From Myxococcota bacterium (GTDB lineage: Bacteria > Myxococcota > Polyangia > GCA-2747355 > JAKLHH01): 13,066 nt of DNA. The notes under the pieces were generated by a model. That model was not told where the DNA came from, did no database searches, and saw nothing but the letters and a program-made list of their open reading frames with translations. The stretch covers positions 1 through 13,066 of the forward strand of contig JAKLHH010000080.1 of the NCBI GenBank assembly GCA_022710245.1, read 5' to 3'. Below are positions 6,940 to 12,665 of the stretch, one piece after another (position 1 is the stretch's first letter; every line of letters starts with the position of its first letter). The position numbers and the translations under genes were made by a program.

Positions 6940-8994
6940 TCAGCGCCCGAGGCGCGCGAGCGCGGCCTCGGCCGCCTTGAGCAGCGGCGCGCTGGAGAGC
7001 GGGCTGCCCACCGCCTGCTCCATCCAGACGTCGGGGGCGATGCGCCCGAGCTTGCACATGCGCTCCATCTCCGGCCCGAGCTGCTTGCCCTTCAGGTACT
7101 GCTCGACCTGGAAGGTGATCAGGTAGCCGAGCGCGTAGTCGGGCGTGTAGAGGCCGAAGGCGACGATGTGCGAGTAGATCGCCGGCAGGATGACGTCCTT
7201 CACGCCGAGCACCGGCGCGTAGTAGCGGTTCCAGACCTGCTGCGCGAGCTTGACCACCGCGGCGCGGAGCTGGGCCGGGGTCGCCTCGGGGTGGTCGTAC
7301 ATCCAGTGCCAGATCTCCGCGTCGAGGATGCCGACCCCGGCGATCTCGAAGGCCGACCAGAAGCGGTCGAGGTCGCGCAGCGGCTCGTCCGCCTCGGCGC
7401 GCGCGCTCTGCCCGAGCAGCTCGAGGTCGTGCGCCTGGAAGAGGAAGGCGAAGGCCTCGGTGAACCCCGTGTTGGGCACGCCCTCGAGCAGCGTGTGGTC
7501 GATCTTCGACATGGAGAAGACCTGCTCGACGTTGTGGCCGAGCTCGTGGACGGCGATGTTGAAGCCCTTGTAGTCGAGCCCCTTCGGCCCCACGCGCGTC
7601 CTGAGGTGCGCCTTGTCGTCGCGCCGCTTGGCGCCCGCCGCGTGGCCGGCGCCGCGCGCCGGGTCCACCACGATGTGGTCGGCGAGGAAGCGCGCCGTCT
7701 CCTCGGCGAAGCCGAGCGCCTGCAGGATGCGCGGCACGTCCTGCTCGAGGTGCTTCGCGCTCGGGTAGCGCTCGCGCGTGATGGCGTCGAGGGCCGTCTC
7801 GCTCTTCTGCCCGCGTGGCCGGAAGCCGGTGTACCAGAGGTCGAAGGGCTCGAGCGGCCGGCCGAGCCGCTTCTGGATCAGCGCTCCCACCTTCGCCGCG
7901 ACCGGCGAGAGGAGCACGCTCTCCAGGAGCTGCCGCACGCGGGCCTCGGGGATCTCGCGGTCACGGTCGAAGACGCGGCGGATGTGCGTCGGGAAGCCGG
8001 GCACGTGGGGGTCGACCTTGCGCTGGGCGCGAAACACGCCGAGCAGGTGCCGGTAGCGCACGTCCGCCTCGCGCTCGGGCTCCTGCCAGCGCCCGCCCGG
8101 CTTGCGGACGCGGTTTCCCTCCGCGTCCCACTCGAGCGCGTCGGAGTTGATCACCGTCTGCGGGAGCTCCTGCCGGATGATGCGCTCCATGACGCGGGTG
8201 ATCGCGCGCTGCCGGGCGAGCGCGCCGGGCCGGTCGTACTGGCCGCGGATCTCGTCGCGCAGCCCCCAGTGGGAGATCAGCTTCAGCCCCTTGGGGAAGT
8301 CGGCCCCGACCAGCCGGTCGAGGTGGAGGTTGTAGCTGTCGATGTAGCTCTCCGCGGCGGCGCTCACCCGATCGAGCTCCTGCTGGACGGCGGCCGGGAG
8401 CCGGTGCTCGAAGCGATCGGTGAGCCGCGCCAGCGCCCACTCGGCGCGGCTCCAGCGCCGCCCGGCGCCGAGGCGCTGCTCGAGGGTGGTGAGCGGGAAG
8501 TTGAGGAGCGCGACGAAGGCGACCTTGCTCGCGAAGAGGTCCTCGGTGATGTGCGCCGAGGGGCTGAAGGCGGCGAGGAGCCCGTCCACCGGCCGCGTCG
8601 GGCCCTCCTCGAGGACCTGGTAGCGCGCCAGCTCGCGGGCCACCTCGTTCGCGTGCCCGTCGAGCATCTCCAGCGCGTACTCAAGGCGCCGCGCGGTGTC
8701 GGCGAGCACGCCGGGGTCGGAGACGAAGTGCTGGAGGGTGAACTCGGCGAGCTCGCGCTCGCTGCCGTCCTCGCTGCGCCAGCGCGCGGCGACCTGCTCG
8801 AGGCCGCGGCGGACGCGCTCCGCCTGGGCCCGGCCGTGCTTGGCGATCAGCTCGCGCTCGAGGCGCTCCCGGGTGGCCTTCTTCATCACCAGTTCTCCCT
8901 CGGGCCGAGCCCGCTCAGGGGTCACCGCCGGCGGGCAGGGCGCACAGCCGGCGAGCAGGAGGGCGAGCAGCGCGGGTGCAGAGCGGCGGGGCAT
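6940..8994 (-). CDS. Lipoprotein zinc metallopeptidase of the gluzincin (M2/M3-like) type
   Basis: ATG 8994 is chosen because the signal peptide MPRRSAPALLALLLAGC starts there and AGGAGA (9006-9001) lies six bases upstream; an in-frame ATG at 9024 would add a charged extension and has no such site. The lipobox LLAGC gives lipid-modified Cys17. The 684-residue protein carries the zinc motif HELGH (His483, Glu484, His487) in FNIAVHELGHNVEQ. Next comes LLEGVPNTGFTEAFAFLFQ, whose Glu513 is 26 residues after the second His and fits the third zinc ligand of gluzincins. The EG-x-P-x-T-GF-x-EA pattern is close to the M2 (ACE-like) motif, and the C-terminal YTPDYALGYLITFQVEQYLKG is like the substrate-binding end of M2/M3 enzymes. 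The protein is mostly alpha-helical in pattern, as expected. It likely cleaves peptides in the periplasm or on the surface. All catalytic residues appear intact; precise family and substrate are uncertain. Confidence 0.88.
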   Translation of the reverse strand: MPRRSAPALLALLLAGCAPCPPAVTPERARPEGELVMKKATRERLERELIAKHGRAQAERVRRGLEQVAARWRSEDGSERELAEFTLQHFVSDPGVLADTARRLEYALEMLDGHANEVARELARYQVLEEGPTRPVDGLLAAFSPSAHITEDLFASKVAFVALLNFPLTTLEQRLGAGRRWSRAEWALARLTDRFEHRLPAAVQQELDRVSAAAESYIDSYNLHLDRLVGADFPKGLKLISHWGLRDEIRGQYDRPGALARQRAITRVMERIIRQELPQTVINSDALEWDAEGNRVRKPGGRWQEPEREADVRYRHLLGVFRAQRKVDPHVPGFPTHIRRVFDRDREIPEARVRQLLESVLLSPVAAKVGALIQKRLGRPLEPFDLWYTGFRPRGQKSETALDAITRERYPSAKHLEQDVPRILQALGFAEETARFLADHIVVDPARGAGHAAGAKRRDDKAHLRTRVGPKGLDYKGFNIAVHELGHNVEQVFSMSKIDHTLLEGVPNTGFTEAFAFLFQAHDLELLGQSARAEADEPLRDLDRFWSAFEIAGVGILDAEIWHWMYDHPEATPAQLRAAVVKLAQQVWNRYYAPVLGVKDVILPAIYSHIVAFGLYTPDYALGYLITFQVEQYLKGKQLGPEMERMCKLGRIAPDVWMEQAVGSPLSSAPLLKAAEAALARLGR

Positions 8995-9005
8995 GGGCCT
9001 TCTCC

Positions 9006-9026
9006 TCGTGGATCTCTCTTCCACGA
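9006..9026 (-). promoter_or_regulatory. Perfect hairpin abutting the ribosome binding site of the zinc peptidase gene
   Basis: TCGTGGA (9026-9020 read on the minus strand) and TCCACGA (9012-9006) form a perfect seven-pair stem with the loop AGAGAGA. The 3' arm runs straight into the AGGAG of the ribosome binding site, sharing one base with it. In the mRNA this would be a leader hairpin next to the ribosome binding site, suited to translational control or mRNA stability. No regulator is implied by the sequence. Confidence 0.5.
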
Positions 9027-9095
9027 TCCGACCGCCCCTGGCAAGCGCGAAGGGAGGGCGATGCTCAGGAGGGCCAAGGCGAGCCGCCGGGCCCG

Positions 9096-9141
9096 CGCGG
9101 CCGAAGACCGCGGCCGAAGACCGCGGCCGAGCAACGCGGCC
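9096..9141. repeat. 13-bp tandem repeat, about 3.5 copies
   Basis: CGCGGCCGAAGAC occurs at 9096-9108 and 9109-9121. It is followed by the variant CGCGGCCGAGCAA (9122-9134) and a partial copy CGCGGCC (9135-9141). Adjacent copies can pair as CGCGG/CCGCG stems. The repeat begins ten bases after the stop of the Ni-SOD gene and 100 bases before the zinc peptidase gene. It could act in transcript 3'-end formation, but there is no T-tract. Confidence 0.6.
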
Positions 9142-9150
9142 AGGAGCTGG

Positions 9151-9633
9151 CTACTTCCCGGGCTTGGTCGCGGGCGGCGGCCAGTAGCCCTCGATGCCGT
9201 CGAGGGTGCGGTCGAGCGCCTTGACGGCGTCCATGCCCGCGCTCTGCTTGCACTTCATCGCCGCGACCAGCACCGCGTGGTGCCTCGCCAGCTTCTCCAG
9301 GTAGGCCGCCTGGGCCTTCTTGTCGCCGGCCGCTGGCGGCGGGAGCTTCTGCGCGAGGAAGTAGTCGGCGATGGTGCGCATCACCTTCTCGGCGTAGACG
9401 TCCTTGTTGGTGATGAAGCGGACCAGCTGGTTGAGGCTCTGCGGGTCGGTCTTGCCGGCGAGCGCGCCGAGCTCCTTCACCGACTTGGCGATGGTGGCGA
9501 CGTCCTCGCGCATCATGTGGATGCGGCTGTGATCGTCGTAGATGCCGCAGGGGATCTGGCAGTGGGCGCTGGCCCTGAGCGGCGCGAGGAGGGCGAGCGT
9601 GAGCGTGAGCGTGGCGAGGGTCAGAGTGCGCAT
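9151..9633 (-). CDS. sodN: Nickel superoxide dismutase with Sec signal peptide
   Basis: The product converts superoxide to oxygen and hydrogen peroxide at a nickel site. Start ATG 9633 has GGAGG five bases upstream. Residues 1-23 are a hydrophobic signal peptide (MRTLTLATLTLTLALLAPL) ending A-S-A. Residue 24 begins HCQIPCGIYDD, an exact match to the nickel hook H-C-x-x-P-C-G-x-Y of Ni-SOD. His1, Cys2 and Cys6 of the mature protein are the known nickel ligands. The remaining 126 residues are helical in pattern, with an ADYFLAQKLPPP stretch in the place of the family's conserved Tyr-Phe region. The mature length of 137 is somewhat above the roughly 117 of the Streptomyces enzyme. The known maturation protease gene sodX is not next to it; signal peptidase cleavage after Ala23 would itself expose the His needed for the site. 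Export suggests periplasmic or extracellular defence against superoxide. Confidence 0.92.
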   Translation of the reverse strand: MRTLTLATLTLTLALLAPLRASAHCQIPCGIYDDHSRIHMMREDVATIAKSVKELGALAGKTDPQSLNQLVRFITNKDVYAEKVMRTIADYFLAQKLPPPAAGDKKAQAAYLEKLARHHAVLVAAMKCKQSAGMDAVKALDRTLDGIEGYWPPPATKPGK

Positions 9634-9660
9634 CGGGTCCTCCGCAAGGGTTCGGGTGCA

Positions 9661-9686
9661 GCGGCGTGGAGCCGCCCCTAAATGTA
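9661..9686 (-). promoter_or_regulatory. Possible -10 box and leader hairpin of sodN
   Basis: TACATT (9686-9681 on the minus strand) is a fair -10 match about 48 bases before the ATG. Just downstream GCGGC/GCCGC (9675-9671, 9665-9661) forms a five-pair hairpin with a five-base loop. No -35 box at standard spacing and no good Nur- or Fur-like operator was seen, so this is tentative. Confidence 0.25.
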
Positions 9687-9780
9687 GCCGCGCCGGCGGC
9701 GGGCGCCACGCGCTGCCGCAAGATCGCAGCGGGCAGGATCGGCTGCGAGGTCGCCGCCGTCTCGACGAGCCCGTGACCCG

Positions 9781-10125
9781 TCAACCGGGGAGGCGCAGCC
9801 GGATCAGCTCCCCGCGCTGGAGCTGCGAGAGGAAGAGGCGGAGGCGGGCCTCGGCCGGCGCCACGCGCTCGCCGAAGTGCTCCTCCATGGCGCGGATCAG
9901 CTCGCCGACCGTGGTCTCGCCGTCGCAGCGCGACCAGATGAAGGAGCCGACCTCGTCGAGGTGGACCTTGAGGTGCGGCCGCTTGAGGAGCGGCTGCAGC
10001 CACCAGGCCAGCGGGCCGCGGCGGAAGCGCGGGCGCAGCAGCACCACGCGCTCGCCGTCGAGCTCGGCCTCGACGGCGCGCTCCGGCCGGCAGCCGAGGA
10101 GGTCGTCGTCGGGCTGCGTCGTCAT
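9781..10125 (-). CDS. PqqD-family protein (RRE-like peptide chaperone)
   Basis: The gene starts at ATG 10125; its A is also the last base of the QueF stop (TGATG), so it is translationally coupled to QueF. The 114-residue product has a variable, charged N-terminus with FRRGPLAWWLQPLLKRP (about 34-50). The PqqD core follows: VHLDEVGSFIWSRCDGETTV (54-73), then GELIRAMEEHFGE and a winged-helix-like C-terminus ending LSQLQRGELIRLRLPG. PqqD-fold proteins bind leader peptides of ribosomally made peptides and present them to radical SAM enzymes; here a SPASM radical SAM gene lies one gene upstream. This stand-alone, 110-120-residue type is widespread outside true PQQ clusters, and no other PQQ gene is visible, so PQQ synthesis is unlikely. 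Partner and substrate are inferred, not shown. Confidence 0.85.
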   Translation of the reverse strand: MTTQPDDDLLGCRPERAVEAELDGERVVLLRPRFRRGPLAWWLQPLLKRPHLKVHLDEVGSFIWSRCDGETTVGELIRAMEEHFGERVAPAEARLRLFLSQLQRGELIRLRLPG

Positions 10126-10481
10126 CAGCGGTCCGGGTAGCTGGCGACGACGACGGTGTGGATGCCGCCGCGGACCTGGAAGTCGCCCTCGACCACGCAG
10201 CGGCGCGGTCGCAGCGTCGCCAGCAGGTCGTCGAGGATGCGGTTGGTGACCGCCTCGTGGAACGCGCCCTCCTGGCGGAAGGACCAGAGGTAGAGCTTGA
10301 ACGACTTCAGCTCGACGCAGAGGCTGTCCGGCACGTAGCGGACGCGGATGGTGGCGAAGTCCGGCTGACCGCTCATCGGGCAGAGGCAGGTGAACTCCGG
10401 GCACTCCATCCGGATCTCGTAGTCACGCCCCGGGTTCGGGTTGGGGAAGGTCTGCAGGTGCTTGCTCGGCTCGGTCGACAT
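10125..10481 (-). CDS. queF: NADPH-dependent 7-cyano-7-deazaguanine reductase (preQ0 reductase)
   Basis: QueF reduces the nitrile of preQ0 to the amine preQ1 with two NADPH, a step in queuosine synthesis. The 118-residue product is the short, single-domain (T-fold) type. It shows the catalytic Cys34 in [10 protein letters not shown] with Asp41, the substrate motif [13 protein letters not shown] (57-69), FHE with Glu76, and the RGGIHTVV end. Start ATG 10481 has GAGGAAG about six bases upstream. Two further Cys (27 and 32) lie next to the catalytic one. The stop overlaps the ATG of the PqqD-like gene by one base. No other queuosine gene (queC, queD, queE) is in the window and no preQ1 riboswitch was recognised upstream. 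Its position between a radical SAM gene and a PqqD-like gene is unusual. Confidence 0.93.
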   Translation of the reverse strand: MSTEPSKHLQTFPNPNPGRDYEIRMECPEFTCLCPMSGQPDFATIRVRYVPDSLCVELKSFKLYLWSFRQEGAFHEAVTNRILDDLLATLRPRRCVVEGDFQVRGGIHTVVVASYPDR

Positions 10482-10609
10482 GCCACTTCCTCGTCGTCAA
10501 TCGCGGCGGCTCCGCGCGACCACCCCACCCCGCCGGCGCGGCGCCGCTCCGAATACATACCGCATCCGGGCGCGGGCGGGAGGGGGTTTTGGCGGCCGGG
10601 CGCGGTGGC

Positions 10610-11521
10610 TCAGCCCCGCGCCGCCGCGGCGCTGACCAGGTTCGGCGAGCGGACGCTGGCGAAGAGCGAGAGGCAGTGCTCGCCGAAGCAGGGCGCCGCG
10701 GCGAGCTCCTCGGCCGCGGCCTGCAGGCGCTCGCGGATGAGCGGCCAGTCCTCGGCGAGGAGGTTGCCCGCGCGCAGGTCGTGGCGGTGGAAGCACGGGT
10801 AGACGGACCCGTCGGCGTCGATGACCAGCGCCGAGGTGCCCATCGGACAGCCGCCCGGGTGCACCCGCCGCCCCGCGTAGACCCCTCGCACGAGCTCGAG
10901 GTAGGTGGCGGCGCCGAAGCGCTCGGCCCACGGCGCCAGGGCGAGCTCGAGCTGCTGCCAGCCCACCTCGTCGAGCCCGCGCAGGCTGAGGCGGCCCTCG
11001 GCCGCTGCGTCCCGCGGCACGTAGGCAGGGGTGAAGAGCTGCGGCAGGTTGAGGCGGAGCGCGAGCTCGGTCAGCGCGGGCACCTCGCCGAGGTTCTCGC
11101 GGGTCAGGCAGGTGAGCAGCGTCGGGGTGAAGCGCGACTGGAAGAGGATGCGGTTCACCAGGGCGCGCAGGGCGGGGCTGTCCGCCTGCACGCCGAGCGT
11201 GAGGTCGTCGAGGCCGGCGCGCTCGAGGGCGCCCAGGCGCTCCTCGTCGAGGAGCTCGCCGCGCGTGAGGAGGAGCAGGTGGACGAGCTTGGCCGAGCAG
11301 GCCTCCACCAGCGGCAGCAGCGCCGGCGCGAGGAGCGGCTCGCCCCCGGTGAGGATGATCTGCTGCAGGCCGTCGCCGACCAGGTGATCGAGGAACTCGT
11401 CGAGCGGCTCCAGCAACCGGCGCGCCTCCACCCTCGGCGTGTGCCCGGTCTCGTAGAAGCAGTGCTCGCAGCGCACCGTGCAGGAGGTGGTGGGGAGCAC
11501 GAAGGCGACCTGGATGGACAT
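10610..11521 (-). CDS. Radical SAM protein with SPASM-like C-terminal domain
   Basis: ATG 11521 (MSIQVAFVLPTTSC) is chosen because the residues upstream in this frame are low-complexity and unrelated to the family. The 303-residue product has the radical SAM motif CTVRCEHC (Cys14, Cys18, Cys21; C-x3-C-x2-C) that binds a 4Fe-4S cluster, followed by ILTGGEP (56-62), the SAM-binding motif. A C-terminal part with Cys225 (GGCPMGTS), Cys243 (DGSVYPCFHRHDLRAGN), Cys278 and Cys283 matches the SPASM/twitch type, which holds extra clusters and is common in peptide-modifying enzymes. The purine-rich GGGAG sits immediately before the ATG, too close for a normal ribosome binding site; a possible extended -10 box (TGGTATCCT) eight bases upstream suggests a leaderless mRNA, or a start at an upstream GTG. 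It lies upstream of queF and a PqqD-like gene, with 128 bases between, so a shared role is plausible. Substrate unknown. Confidence 0.9.
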   Translation of the reverse strand: MSIQVAFVLPTTSCTVRCEHCFYETGHTPRVEARRLLEPLDEFLDHLVGDGLQQIILTGGEPLLAPALLPLVEACSAKLVHLLLLTRGELLDEERLGALERAGLDDLTLGVQADSPALRALVNRILFQSRFTPTLLTCLTRENLGEVPALTELALRLNLPQLFTPAYVPRDAAAEGRLSLRGLDEVGWQQLELALAPWAERFGAATYLELVRGVYAGRRVHPGGCPMGTSALVIDADGSVYPCFHRHDLRAGNLLAEDWPLIRERLQAAAEELAAAPCFGEHCLSLFASVRSPNLVSAAAARG

Positions 11522-11529
11522 CTCCCGGC

Positions 11530-11538
11530 AGGATACCA
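11530..11538 (-). promoter_or_regulatory. Possible extended -10 promoter of the radical SAM gene
   Basis: TATCCT (11535-11530, minus strand) is preceded by TGG, an extended -10 pattern. A start seven to eight bases downstream would be at the ATG (11521), again leaderless. No -35 box at normal spacing was seen, as is common for extended -10 promoters. Tentative. Confidence 0.3.
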
Positions 11539-11633
11539 CACCCCCGCGCGCTCCCCGGAGCGACGCCGCCCAGGTCGGGCGGTCGGGCGAAGCTGCCGCG
11601 ACCAGCGAGCTGCCATGCTCGCGTCCTGCGGAC

Positions 11634-11659
11634 GGTCCGCGATGATGGTCCGCGATGAT
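11634..11659. repeat. Perfect 13-bp tandem duplication
   Basis: GGTCCGCGATGAT occurs twice without a gap, at 11634-11646 and 11647-11659, in the 190-base spacer upstream of the radical SAM gene. The same 13-base period occurs in the unrelated repeat at 9096-9141. It is probably replication slippage. Nothing else was recognised in the spacer except the possible promoter. Confidence 0.6.
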
Positions 11660-11711
11660 GGGCACCTTCACCTGTCATCAGCAGACGCGCTCCGGGGCCT
11701 GCCGGCGCGAG

Positions 11712-12665
11712 TCAGGGTGCGAAGAGCGCCCCCGCCGGGTCCTCGAGGCCCGGGGCGACCTGCCCGCGCTCGATCACGATCGCGATGCGGCGCGGGGGCA
11801 GCGGCTGCGTCCCGTCCTCGGGGCCGGCCGCCGCGCAGCGGATGCGCTCGGGAGCCACGCCGCGCGCGACGAGGTAGCCGCGGATCACGTCGGCGCGGCG
11901 GAGCGCGAGCTGCAGCGCTCGGGGCGTCGGGCGCGGTGGTGCGGCCGCGATCAGCACGCTGCCCCCACCGAGGCTGGCGAGCGCCCTGGCCAGGCGCTGC
12001 AGCTGCTCCTCGGCGGTGGGCCGCAGGCTGCTCTTGCCCTGGGCGAAGAGCCAGCGATCGGGCAGCGCGAGGAGGAGCCGCTGGGACCCGCGCTGCAGCG
12101 GACCCAGCGTCGTCAGCGCGGCGAGCACCTCCTGCGCGCGCGCCCGGTCCTGCGCGCGCTGCCGCTCGAGCGCCTCGGCCTGCGCCCGCAGCAGCAGCTG
12201 CTCCTGGCGTCGCTGCTCGTCGCGGCGGAGCCTGGCCTCGAGGCGCGCCCGCTCCAGGCGCAGGCGTCGCGCCACCTCGAGCCGCGTCGCCTCGCGGCGC
12301 GCCTCCTCGGCGGCGAGCAGCGCCGAGGCGCGCTCGGCCCGCCGCAGCGCCACGTAGGCCAGGTCGCGGACCGCCGAGCCTCGCGGCTCGCGCGCGTACG
12401 CCTGCTCCGCCTCGGCGAGCGCGCCCTGCGCCTCGGCGAGCCGCGGGTCAGGCGCGCGAGCGCGGCGCTCGAGGGCGGCCACCGCCGCGCGCGCGGTCTC
12501 GAGCTCCGCGGGAGGCGTCGGGGCGCTGGCGCAGGCGCCGAGCAGCCCGGCGAGGGCGAGGCCGAGGCCGAGGACGACGCGCCGCCGCCGCGAGCACACG
12601 TGGGGAGAAGACGCGGCCGCGGGCCGGCGAGGGCGCGGCGCGAGGGTGCTCGCGGGAGCGCTCAT
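11712..12665 (-). CDS. OmpA-like/DUF4398-type lipoprotein with long coiled coil
   Basis: ATG 12665 is decided by GGAGGT (12676-12671) five bases upstream and by the four-base overlap (ATGA) with the preceding gene. The N-terminus is long and basic (RRRR at 26-29), then LGLALAGLLGAC, a lipobox with lipid-modified Cys45. Residues about 53-190 are Ala/Glu/Arg-rich, mostly helical, and probably a coiled coil; the first part (53-125) resembles DUF4398. Residues about 198-299 fit an OmpA C-terminal domain: LFAQGKSSLRPTAEEQLQRL, then LRRADVIRGYLVARGVAPER and the PRRIAIVIE end strand. The normal G-H-T-D segment that carries the peptidoglycan-binding Asp is missing (IAAAPPRPTP in that place), so binding may be altered. 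Likely a periplasmic lipoprotein linking the outer membrane and the cell wall. Total length 317. Confidence 0.88.
   Translation of the reverse strand: MSAPASTLAPRPRRPAAASSPHVCSRRRRVVLGLGLALAGLLGACASAPTPPAELETARAAVAALERRARAPDPRLAEAQGALAEAEQAYAREPRGSAVRDLAYVALRRAERASALLAAEEARREATRLEVARRLRLERARLEARLRRDEQRRQEQLLLRAQAEALERQRAQDRARAQEVLAALTTLGPLQRGSQRLLLALPDRWLFAQGKSSLRPTAEEQLQRLARALASLGGGSVLIAAAPPRPTPRALQLALRRADVIRGYLVARGVAPERIRCAAAGPEDGTQPLPPRRIAIVIERGQVAPGLEDPAGALFAP

Noticed and set aside
7168..9681. 837-codon open frame antisense to the zinc peptidase and sodN genes, and similar ones opposite the MuiA-family genes
   Set aside because: They have the low-complexity composition expected of complements of GC-rich genes, while the minus-strand genes show motifs, signal peptides and ribosome binding sites.
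9634..9780. Nickel-responsive (Nur-type) operator in the sodN leader
   Set aside because: Only isolated TTGC half-sites are present, without a spaced repeat.
9781..10125. True PQQ biosynthesis gene pqqD
   Set aside because: No pqqA, pqqB, pqqC or pqqE of the usual type lies nearby, and the protein is of the wider stand-alone PqqD family.
10482..10609. preQ1 riboswitch upstream of queF
   Set aside because: I could not find the short hairpin with an A-rich tail typical of preQ1 class I. The spacer is C/G-rich and has no convincing aptamer pattern.
10610..11521. Radical SAM gene as queE, given queF nearby
   Set aside because: Its length, SPASM-like C-terminal Cys and surrounding motifs do not match the short QueE proteins.
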